A DNA stretch of 37,505 nt from Novosphingobium lindaniclasticum LE124 (GTDB lineage: Bacteria > Pseudomonadota > Alphaproteobacteria > Sphingomonadales > Sphingomonadaceae). The notes below the pieces were generated by a model. It ran no database searches. It had not been told where the DNA came from and was given only the letters and a program-made list of their open reading frames with translations. Both the position numbers and the translations under genes were made by a program. The stretch's first letter is position 1; each line of letters opens with the position of its first letter. Positions 20,732 to 27,198 of the stretch are shown piece after piece. The stretch covers positions 1 to 37,505 of the forward strand of contig NZ_ATHL01000110.1 in the NCBI RefSeq assembly GCF_000445125.1. Reading direction: 5' to 3'.

Positions 20732-21547
20732 ACGCTCCTCGTCGACGCTGACATCATCGCCTATCGGGCAGCAGCGTCGAACGAGCAGCGGATCGACTGG
20801 GGCGACGGAGTGGTATCGCACACCGCCGATTTCGAGGGTGCCAAGAAGGACGCCCGAGAAACCCTAGACGCGCTCGTTGAACAGCTGGACGCCACGGACC
20901 TCATCATCTGTCTGTCGGACGACTTCAGCAATTGGCGGAAAGACATCTATCCGCTCTACAAGACCAACCGGGCCGCGACCGTCCGCCCGGAACACCTCTA
21001 CGACATGAAGGACTGGCTGGCGGAGACCTACCCGACCGACCGCCGCCCTCGCCTGGAAGCGGACGACGTGATGGGCATCCTGTCCACGGAGCCCCACAAG
21101 GGCGAGCGGATCATCGTGTCAGCCGACAAGGACATGCAGACCGTCCCAGGTCTCCTCTTCAATCCCAATAAGGACCAGTTCGTCCGTGAGATTGAGCCTG
21201 CGGAGGCCGAGCGCTTCATGCTTTGGCAGGCCATCTGCGGCGACCAGACTGACGGTTACCATGGGTGCCCCGGCGCGGGACCCGCAGCAGCTGACAAGCT
21301 ACTGGCGGGGATCGGATGGGAGCCTTTCGTCCATGTGTTCAAGTCCGGCCCGAGGAAGGGCGTGGAGGAGAAGAGGTGGCGCGAGGTTGACCTTGGGTGC
21401 CGGTGGGCGGCGATTGTGTCGGCTTACGAAAAGGCGGGGCTGACCGAAACCGACGCGGTCGTTCAAGTGAACGTCGCCCGTATCCTGAAAGCTCAGGATA
21501 TGGACGGTTCCCGAGTAATCCCGTGGGAACCGAAAAAGGCCAATTAA
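20732..21547 (+). CDS. 5'-3' exonuclease (T7 gp6-like), start uncertain
   Basis: The flap/5'-nuclease removes primers and degrades host DNA. Conserved parts: LLVDADIIAYRAAA (first metal-binding Asp), SDDFSNWRKDIYPLYKTNR, LEADDVMGIL, VSADKDMQTVP and the helix-hairpin region GDQTDGYHGCPGAGPAAADKLL. The first canonical start in frame (GTG 20810) would remove the first catalytic strand. No ATG, GTG, TTG or CTG lies in frame for over 100 nt upstream of that. ACG at 20732 is a guess, giving about 271 residues (T7 gp6 is 300). Confidence 0.85.
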   Translation, partial: TLLVDADIIAYRAAASNEQRIDWGDGVVSHTADFEGAKKDARETLDALVEQLDATDLIICLSDDFSNWRKDIYPLYKTNRAATVRPEHLYDMKDWLAETYPTDRRPRLEADDVMGILSTEPHKGERIIVSADKDMQTVPGLLFNPNKDQFVREIEPAEAERFMLWQAICGDQTDGYHGCPGAGPAAADKLLAGIGWEPFVHVFKSGPRKGVEEKRWREVDLGCRWAAIVSAYEKAGLTETDAVVQVNVARILKAQDMDGSRVIPWEPKKAN

Positions 21548-21563
21548 AGCTCACCCTCGGAGG
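21542..21563 (+). promoter_or_regulatory. T3-like phage promoter, copy 7
   Basis: The element begins AATTAAAGCTCACC and overlaps the exonuclease stop codon; the predicted +1 GG is at 21559-21560. The CTCAC matches the T3 promoter at its -8 T. Confidence 0.55.
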
Positions 21564-21586
21564 AAGGAAACTTCCGTGCCGAGGGT
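21553..21586 (+). other. Nested hairpin overlapping promoter copy 7
   Basis: ACCCTCGG pairs perfectly with CCGAGGGT, enclosing an inner GGAAG-GAAA-CTTCC hairpin. As RNA it would form a stable stem, possibly a processing site or a barrier at the 3' end of upstream transcripts. Confidence 0.5.
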
Positions 21587-21588
21587 TC

Positions 21589-21610
21589 AAATAACACCCA
21601 CCCTTGGAGG
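21589..21610 (+). promoter_or_regulatory. T3-like phage promoter, copy 8
   Basis: The element begins AAATAACACCCACC and the predicted +1 GG is at 21606-21607, 47 nt after copy 7. Transcripts from it meet the structured terminator at 21641-21742. Confidence 0.55.
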
Positions 21611-21640
21611 AAGGAAACTCTCCCTCCCTCTTATGGTCCT

Positions 21641-21742
21641 TAGGGGACCGCTCGCCGTAAGCCATCGACGCACCGGACAACCTCCTCGCTTTTCGAGGAC
21701 GGCCCGGCAGCTGGTGCGGGTTTGAGCGGTCCCCTATTTTTT
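21641..21742 (+). ncRNA. Structured RNA or terminator with 13-bp closing stem
   Basis: A perfect 13-bp helix joins 21641-21653 with 21724-21736. Inside, GCACCGG (21670-21676) pairs with CTGGTGC (21711-21717), and TCCTCG/CGAGGA forms a third hairpin. Six T follow the outer helix. It therefore terminates transcription like an intrinsic terminator but has an unusually large, ordered loop. With two promoter copies just upstream, a free RNA of about 135-180 nt is possible. Confidence 0.5.
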
Positions 21743-21754
21743 CCGAGGATTCCC

Positions 21755-21943
21755 CTGAAGTTCCCAGATAGCGCCGTCGCTTTAGTCGACGAGCTGGACC
21801 GGCTCGTGCCTGAGCGGGTCCCCGAAGCCGGGGACTCTATGGAGAGCATCCAGCGACAAGCAGGCAAGCGCGAGCTTGTCCTATTCCTCAAGAATTGGCG
21901 CGATGCCGTGACGCGAGACGTTGTCCGAAAGGGCCGCCGCTGA
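21755..21943 (+). CDS. Small hypothetical phage protein preceding the structural genes
   Basis: The 62-residue protein (KFPDSAVALVDELDRLVPER, then KRELVLFLKNWRD) resembles short proteins common next to portal genes of T7-like phages. The best start is CTG at 21755, because GAGG lies 6 nt upstream and the family N-terminus follows; the only other in-frame start (TTG 21722) lies inside the terminator stem. Function unknown. Confidence 0.65.
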   Translation: MKFPDSAVALVDELDRLVPERVPEAGDSMESIQRQAGKRELVLFLKNWRDAVTRDVVRKGRR

Positions 21944-22257
21944 TGTGCATCGTGAAGACCCCCAAGGTCAAAACCACGGACGCGACGGCGGCAACGCCCG
22001 AGCCCGCAATCATCCGCAACCCGTACCTCGACGGCGTTGATCCGACCACCAGGGCTCTGCGCATGGGCCGCTCCAGCCTGCGCATCGAGCGCGCCGGGAG
22101 TGGGGCTGCTTCGGCAGCTCCCCCGGCGACCGCTTCGCCATCCTCGTCTTCGTCCCCGCTGCTGAACATTCAGCCGGTCTTGCCGAAGATCACGCCCGTT
22201 CAGGGCGGGGGTGGCAGACGCGGAGCATGGTACGGCAACAACGTCAGGACCGTTTAA
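21943..22257 (+). CDS. Pro/Ser-rich protein preceding the portal
   Basis: The 104-residue low-complexity protein starts MCIVKTPKVKTTDATAATPE, contains MGRSSLRIERAG (a motif often seen in small phage proteins next to portal genes), and ends in a Gly/Arg tail. It starts in a TGATG overlap. It may be a minor virion or assembly protein comparable in position to T7 gp7.3; sequence similarity to gp7.3 is not evident. Confidence 0.65.
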   Translation: MCIVKTPKVKTTDATAATPEPAIIRNPYLDGVDPTTRALRMGRSSLRIERAGSGAASAAPPATASPSSSSSPLLNIQPVLPKITPVQGGGGRRGAWYGNNVRTV

Positions 22258-22266
22258 GGGCCGCTG

Positions 22267-23835
22267 TTGGCAGAGAATACCACGAAGCTGGTGGCGGTCG
22301 CGAAGTCGCGGTTCACCCAGCTGACCAGCTCGCGGCAGTCAGCCCTAGAGCGCGCACGGTCCAATTCCAAGCTGACCATTCCTGGCCTCGTCCCCGATGA
22401 CGGCCAAGACAGCAACGCCTCCTTCGAGCAGCCCTACCAGAGCCTCGGAGCGCGCTGCATCAACAACCTCGCCGCTTGGCTCTTGGTCACCCTCTTCCCG
22501 CCCGACCAGCACTTCGCGCGCCTAAGTGTCCACGAGGACACCGCAGCGGAACTTGGCGAAAACCTCTCCACCGTCAAGGAAGCCCTGAACCGCATCAGCT
22601 CCAAGGCTCACCTGTTGATCGACACGAGCATGTCTCGACCGATCTTCATGGAAGTCCTTCGCCACCTGATCGTCGCAGGCAACGCCCTCGTGTACTTCGC
22701 GCTGGACGGCGGTGCCCCTCGCATGTTCCGCCTGGACCAATACGTGGTCCTGCGGGACGAACGTGGGGGCATGCTGGAAGCCGTGGTGTTCGAGAAGGTC
22801 TACCCCTCGACGCTCACCGAGGAGGTCCGAGCGGCCTGCAAGGTCGTCACGGAGGAAGGCAAAGAGAACGACAAGCTGGTCGAAGTCTACACGCACATCA
22901 AGCGCGTGGGTGACGACATCGTCCACTACCAGGAAATCAACGGCATCATCGTCCCTGGCTCCGAAGGCAAGTCGCCTAAGGATAGCTCGGGCTGGATGGC
23001 GCTTCGTTGGCAAGCGATCCCCGGCAGCGACTATGGCCGGGCGCACGTCTCGGAGTACGTGGGTGACCTGATGTCCCTTGAGGACCTCTCCAAGGCCATC
23101 ATCCAGTTCGCCGCAGTCGCCTCCCGCATCATCCACATCGTCGATCCGAACGCGATGATCGACGTGGAGGAGTTGGCGGGTGCAGAGACCGGCGACTTCG
23201 TCACTGGCTACATCGACAAGGTCAAGGCTCTCCAGCTGGAGAAGACCCAGGACTTCTCGGTGGCAAGCGCAGTGGCCGAGCGCCTGGAGCTTCGCCTCTC
23301 TCACGCCTTCATGCTCCAAAGCGGAACCGTTCGGCAGGCCGAGCGTGTCACGGCGGAGGAAATCCGTGCGATGGCGCAGGAGCTAGAGAACGTTCTGGGC
23401 GGCGTCTACACCGTCCTGTCTGCCGAGTTCCAGCTCCCGCTGATCCGGCGCATCCTCTACATCCTCATCCGGCAGGGCGAAGCGCCCGAGCTGCCCAAGT
23501 CTGTCCAGCCGACCATCGTCACGGGCTTCGAAGCCCTGGGACGGAACCACTCCGCCAACAAGCTGCGGATGTGGATGGACGATATGGTGGCCATCTACGG
23601 GCCCCAGGTCATCCAGAGCATCACCGATCCCACTGAGGTCGGTCGCCGCTTCGCTGACAGCTACGGGATTGAGGCAGTCGAGTCGCTCATCAAGAGCGCA
23701 GAGGCGCAGCAGGAAGAACAGCAGTCCGCGATGGCAAACCAAGCCGCCCTCGCCGCCGCCCCGCAGATTGCGAAGGGTGCGGCTGATGCAATGAATATGG
23801 AAGCCGGGCCGGAGCAGGCCCCACCGCAAATCTAA
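22267..23835 (+). CDS. Portal protein (head-to-tail connector, T7 gp8-like)
   Basis: The 522-residue protein (T7 gp8 is 536) forms the dodecameric portal for DNA packaging. Typical segments: FEQPYQSLGARCINNLAAWL, LFPPDQHFARL, RVTAEEIRAMAQELENVLGG and YTVLSAEFQLPLIRR. The start is TTG at 22267 with AAGGG upstream. It is the first large structural gene. Confidence 0.95.
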   Translation: MAENTTKLVAVAKSRFTQLTSSRQSALERARSNSKLTIPGLVPDDGQDSNASFEQPYQSLGARCINNLAAWLLVTLFPPDQHFARLSVHEDTAAELGENLSTVKEALNRISSKAHLLIDTSMSRPIFMEVLRHLIVAGNALVYFALDGGAPRMFRLDQYVVLRDERGGMLEAVVFEKVYPSTLTEEVRAACKVVTEEGKENDKLVEVYTHIKRVGDDIVHYQEINGIIVPGSEGKSPKDSSGWMALRWQAIPGSDYGRAHVSEYVGDLMSLEDLSKAIIQFAAVASRIIHIVDPNAMIDVEELAGAETGDFVTGYIDKVKALQLEKTQDFSVASAVAERLELRLSHAFMLQSGTVRQAERVTAEEIRAMAQELENVLGGVYTVLSAEFQLPLIRRILYILIRQGEAPELPKSVQPTIVTGFEALGRNHSANKLRMWMDDMVAIYGPQVIQSITDPTEVGRRFADSYGIEAVESLIKSAEAQQEEQQSAMANQAALAAAPQIAKGAADAMNMEAGPEQAPPQI

Positions 23836-23843
23836 GGAACCCC

Positions 23844-24011
23844 ATGGCTACCAAGACCCCGCCCGCAGAAACCCCCAAGGGCACCGAAGTCCTCTCCAAC
23901 GACACCATGCAGATCGTCGACAACACCGACGTCCAGGTGGTCGAGGAAGCGCCGGTCGAGACTGAAGAAGTCGAGATTCTCGGCGGCCTCGTGCAGATCA
24001 ACTACAAGTGA
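23844..24011 (+). CDS. Small acidic protein between portal and scaffold
   Basis: The 55-residue acidic protein (MATKTPPAETPKGTEVLSND, Val/Glu-rich end) has TAAGGAAC before the ATG. Its stop overlaps the GTG of the scaffold gene (GTGA). Probably a minor assembly factor; no family recognised. Confidence 0.65.
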   Translation: MATKTPPAETPKGTEVLSNDTMQIVDNTDVQVVEEAPVETEEVEILGGLVQINYK

Positions 24012-24877
24012 CGACCCCGGCAGAGGGTGCGGCTGAAACGCCCGCCCTCTCTCCCGCTGAACAGGCCTCCGTCGAGGTCGGCCAGCGCGGCTTTACGGAG
24101 CCGGTCGGCGTAAACGAACTGCCAGCCGAAGGCCCGCAGCGCCCCGAGTACGTCCCCGAGAAGTTCTGGAAGGACGGCAAGGCCGACTACGAAGCCCTCG
24201 CCCGCAGCTATGCGGAGCTTGAGGCAAAGCAGTCAGCGCCCGCAGAGACACCCAAGGCCCCCGAAGGCTCCCCGCCGGTTTCGCCTGAAGGCAAGATCGA
24301 GAAGCCGAAGGAACCCGAGGCAGCCGCTCCGGCCCCGCTCGCAACCGCAATGGACAAGGCCCGTACCGAATGGTCGGAGGGCGCTGTCAGCGACGAGACA
24401 GTGGCTGAGCTGGAAGCCGCAGGTATCCCGAAGGAAGTCTTCAACGTCTACCTGAAGGGCCTTGAGGCCATCACCAACCAGACCATGGGCGAAATCCACT
24501 CGTTCACCGACGGCCAGGACAACTACAACGCGATGTCGCGCTGGGCTGCCGAGAAGCTGTCGCAGGAGGAGCTGGACGCCTACAACACCGCGCTGGACAA
24601 TCCGCAGCTGCGAGAGAACGCCGTGCGCGGCCTCTATGCCCGCTACTCGACCGCGCGTCCTTCGGAAGGCACCCTCATCACTCCCGCAGGCACCCCTTCG
24701 CAGGCTGGCGACGTCTACACGGATCGCGCCCAGCTGATCGCGGACCAGAAGGACCCCCGCTATTCGACCGACGCGACCTATCGACAGGGCGTGATGGACA
24801 AGCTCCAGCGCTCGCAGCGCGGCGGCTTCCAGGTCGTGCAGCGTCCGATGTTCGAGCGCGAAGTCTTCACGCGATAA
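24008..24877 (+). CDS. Capsid assembly scaffolding protein (T7 gp9-like)
   Basis: The 289-residue acidic, helix-rich, Pro/Glu/Ala-rich protein (T7 gp9 is 307) sits between portal and capsid genes. Recognisable parts: RPEYVPEKFWKDGKADYEALARSYAELE near the N-terminus and YSTDATYRQGVMDKLQRS at the end, both usual in scaffolds of this group. It guides procapsid assembly and leaves before maturation. GTG start in a GTGA overlap. Confidence 0.9.
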   Translation: MTTPAEGAAETPALSPAEQASVEVGQRGFTEPVGVNELPAEGPQRPEYVPEKFWKDGKADYEALARSYAELEAKQSAPAETPKAPEGSPPVSPEGKIEKPKEPEAAAPAPLATAMDKARTEWSEGAVSDETVAELEAAGIPKEVFNVYLKGLEAITNQTMGEIHSFTDGQDNYNAMSRWAAEKLSQEELDAYNTALDNPQLRENAVRGLYARYSTARPSEGTLITPAGTPSQAGDVYTDRAQLIADQKDPRYSTDATYRQGVMDKLQRSQRGGFQVVQRPMFEREVFTR

Positions 24878-24918
24878 TCGCACCTCCGGGGCCTCTCTTA
24901 AGAAGCACACTCCGGGGG
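24872..24918 (+). promoter_or_regulatory. Two degenerate promoter-like elements before the capsid gene
   Basis: GATAATCGCACCTCCGGGG and TTAAGAAGCACACTCCGGGG lie in tandem. Each is similar to the T3-like element but one base shorter between the A-rich part and GG. T7 has its strong phi10 promoter at this place. Low confidence. Confidence 0.3.
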
Positions 24919-24926
24919 TCTTCAAT

Positions 24927-25079
24927 ATGGCACGCCCCTCTGATGCCTTAGGGCTCAAGCGCGTTACTCTTGCAGTCGACGGCAGGCGCACACTTCACGG
25001 GGAGGTGGCCTTCATCCCCGCAATTTACCCGACCTCTCCCGAAGTTGTCGTGAACGCCCCCTCAGGCCCGCAAGGATAA
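24927..25079 (+). CDS. Possible small protein between scaffold and capsid genes
   Basis: A 50-residue frame (MARPSDALGLKRVTLAVDGR, ending NAPSGPQG) fills much of the scaffold-capsid gap. GGGGG lies 8 nt before the ATG. Composition resembles phage proteins. It could be a short late protein or a non-coding leader; no family recognised. The remaining 76 nt before the capsid gene hold a pyrimidine tract (CTCTTTTTTTCC) and the capsid ribosome site. Confidence 0.4.
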   Translation: MARPSDALGLKRVTLAVDGRRTLHGEVAFIPAIYPTSPEVVVNAPSGPQG

Positions 25080-25155
25080 CCTCAGGCAACTGGCAACGGC
25101 CTCGCTCCGGTTCCCGGTCAGAACCTAATCCCTTCTCTTTTTTTCCAAGGAAACT

Positions 25156-26121
25156 GTGGCCAATTCCACTCCCAATCGCCCCGGTCAGAACCAGGGCGCA
25201 GGCGATGTACGCGCACTCATGCTCGACCTCTTCGGAGGCGAGGTCATCACTGCCTTCGAAACGGCGACGGTGCTGCGCGACAAGCACCAGACCAAGACCC
25301 TGTCCAAGGGCAAGTCGTTCAAGTTCCCGGCCATCTGGCGCGCGAGCGGCGGCTACCACGTCCCCGGCACCGAAATCGTCGGTGACCAGATTCCCCACAC
25401 CGAGATCACCGTCGATCCCGACGACAAGCTGGTGTCGAGCGTCTTCATCGCGGACATCGACGAGCTGCTCAACCACTACGATGTGCGCTCGCCGTACACG
25501 AAGGAGCTGGGCGAGTTCCTTGCGCGTCACTACGACGCCAACGTCCTCCGCACCCTCATCCTCGCGGCCCGCGCTGGCGCTCTGTTCCCCGGCGATACCG
25601 GCGGCACCGGCCTCCAGAACGCCGCCTTCACGACCGATGCCAACGCCCTGATCGAAGGCTTCAGCGCCGCGAAGCAGGCGATGGACGAGAAGGACGTTCC
25701 GGTGAACAGCATGCCGGTCCACGGCCTGCTCAAGCCTGCTCAGTGGTATCTGGTCGCTCGCAGCGACAAGAACCTGAACCGCGACACCAACGGCGGCACC
25801 GCCTCGGTTCGCTCGATGACCCTGACGACCATCGACGACATCCAGGTCCACAAGTCGAACATTGCCTCGGGCGTCTTCGGCGCCGATGACAGCGCGAACG
25901 CGGCCATCCCGGCTCCGTACCGCGCGAAGTTCGGGACGACCGTGGGAGTCATCTGGACCCCGATGGCCGCCTGCTCGGCAATCGTGCAGGATCCGTCGTT
26001 CCAGATTGTCGACCAGCCGGAGAAGCAGGGCACCCTGCTCATCTCGCGCATGATGGTCGGCACTCGCAAGCTCCGCAGCAAGTGCGCCGTCGAGCTGCGC
26101 ACGGGCGCTGTCCCGGCCTAA
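25156..26121 (+). CDS. Major capsid protein (T7 gp10A-like)
   Basis: The 321-residue HK97-fold capsid subunit (T7 gp10A is 345) has typical N-terminal segments LDLFGGEVITAFETATVL and SKGKSFKFPAIWRA, then LLNHYDVRSPYTKELGEFLA and the C-terminal RMMVGTRKLRSKCAVELRTG. The start is GTG at 25156 with CCAAGGAA upstream. A terminator follows, as after T7 gene 10. No slippery site for a gp10B-like extension was obvious. Confidence 0.95.
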   Translation: MANSTPNRPGQNQGAGDVRALMLDLFGGEVITAFETATVLRDKHQTKTLSKGKSFKFPAIWRASGGYHVPGTEIVGDQIPHTEITVDPDDKLVSSVFIADIDELLNHYDVRSPYTKELGEFLARHYDANVLRTLILAARAGALFPGDTGGTGLQNAAFTTDANALIEGFSAAKQAMDEKDVPVNSMPVHGLLKPAQWYLVARSDKNLNRDTNGGTASVRSMTLTTIDDIQVHKSNIASGVFGADDSANAAIPAPYRAKFGTTVGVIWTPMAACSAIVQDPSFQIVDQPEKQGTLLISRMMVGTRKLRSKCAVELRTGAVPA

Positions 26122-26132
26122 GGCGATCAGTG

Positions 26133-26159
26133 GGGGTCTCTTCGGAGGCCCCTATTTTT
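26133..26159 (+). terminator. Terminator after the capsid gene (T-phi-like position)
   Basis: GGGGTCTC pairs with GAGGCCCC around a TTCG loop (one G-U pair), followed by TATTTTT. T7 has its single phage terminator T-phi at the same place. It acts rightward only; the other side has no T-tract. Confidence 0.85.
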
Positions 26160-26577
26160 CCCAGCGGTCCCAAGGCCATTCGAGGGGCATAACTGCGGGG
26201 CAATGCAGAGCAGAATAAGTATCCGACAAAGTGCTGTCCGGTTTAGCGATAAGCTGGAGACGCATCTTCTGGCAAGGTGCTGCAAGTTCGTTAAGTGTTA
26301 AAGAGAATTGAAAAATTCCACACGTAAACGCTGCTATTGCACCAAAACCGATCAAGAGACCTAAAAACGCTCGCACTTCACTATGCTTGGCCAATCCGTG
26401 AAAGTTCGAATATGACATGAAGTAGAACATACCAGCACACAAAACAAAAAGCATGACGATAGTCGGGTTTACATAAGGAAGGGCTGGCTGAACACCGAAA
26501 CCGACTACCAGTGCGAAGCCGGTCAACGGCTTCCAAGTTCGCTCAAATCTTTCACTGCCTGTGCTTTCTTCAGCCAT
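26152..26577 (-). CDS. Minus-strand AT-richer membrane protein, probable moron
   Basis: The 141-residue protein has three or more hydrophobic segments (about 17-33, 37-56, 68-94) and a C-terminal soluble part with two Cys. It points against the capsid-tail operon. AGGGGAA lies before the ATG. The DNA is visibly more AT-rich than its neighbours, which suggests recent acquisition. Its 3' end overlaps the capsid terminator. A lysogenic-conversion role at the membrane, such as superinfection exclusion, is inferred from the layout; no family was recognised. Confidence 0.7.
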   Translation of the reverse strand: MAEESTGSERFERTWKPLTGFALVVGFGVQPALPYVNPTIVMLFVLCAGMFYFMSYSNFHGLAKHSEVRAFLGLLIGFGAIAAFTCGIFQFSLTLNELAAPCQKMRLQLIAKPDSTLSDTYSALHCPAVMPLEWPWDRWEK

Positions 26578-26604
26578 CTCAATTCCCCTTTTGGAGCTTA
26601 ATCA

Positions 26605-27198
26605 ATGCCCACGATCTCCGCTATGACGGAACTAGAGGCCGTCAACGAGATGCTCATGAGCATTGGTCAGGCCCCAGTGAATACCTTGGCCGTCACCGGC
26701 ATCAAGGACGTGTCCATCGCTCGTGCACGACTATCGAGCATGACCCGGCGCGTCCTCTCGCGCGGCTTCAATTTCAACACCGACGAAGACTATCCGCTAA
26801 CCCCGGATAGCGAAGGGATCATCCTGGTCCCCGAGGGCACCCTCAAGATCGAAGGAATGTCCGCGACGGACGACTTCACGACCCGTCGGCACCCCAAGGG
26901 CCTCGCGCTCTACAACAAGACCGACCGCACCTTCACGTTTCCCGCTGGGATCACCGTGAAGATCGTGTGGGCCTTCGCGTTCGAAGACTGCCCTGAGACG
27001 GCCCGCTGCTACATCGCGACGGCTGCCGGGCGGCGCTTTCAGTCGAAGGCCATCGGCTCGCAAATCCTGGACCGCTTTGAAGAGGAGGACGAAATGAAAG
27101 CGTGGCTTCTCCTGGAGCGTGATGAGCGCGGACAGCGCAAGACAAACCTGTTCCGCAACAACGCTACCCTCGCTGGCTTCGGCAGCCGCTCCTACTGA
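26605..27198 (+). CDS. Tail tubular protein A (T7 gp11-like)
   Basis: The 197-residue protein (T7 gp11 is 196) links portal and tail. N-terminal ELEAVNEMLMSIGQAPVNTL and RRVLSRGFNFNTDEDYPL match the family, as does AAGRRFQSKAIGSQIL. GGAG lies 9 nt before the ATG. A TGATG overlap couples it to tail tubular B. Confidence 0.95.
   Translation: MPTISAMTELEAVNEMLMSIGQAPVNTLAVTGIKDVSIARARLSSMTRRVLSRGFNFNTDEDYPLTPDSEGIILVPEGTLKIEGMSATDDFTTRRHPKGLALYNKTDRTFTFPAGITVKIVWAFAFEDCPETARCYIATAAGRRFQSKAIGSQILDRFEEEDEMKAWLLLERDERGQRKTNLFRNNATLAGFGSRSY

Noticed and set aside
26601..26620. AATCAATGCCCACGATC resembling a promoter copy
   Set aside because: It overlaps the tail tubular A start codon and lacks the GG at +1.
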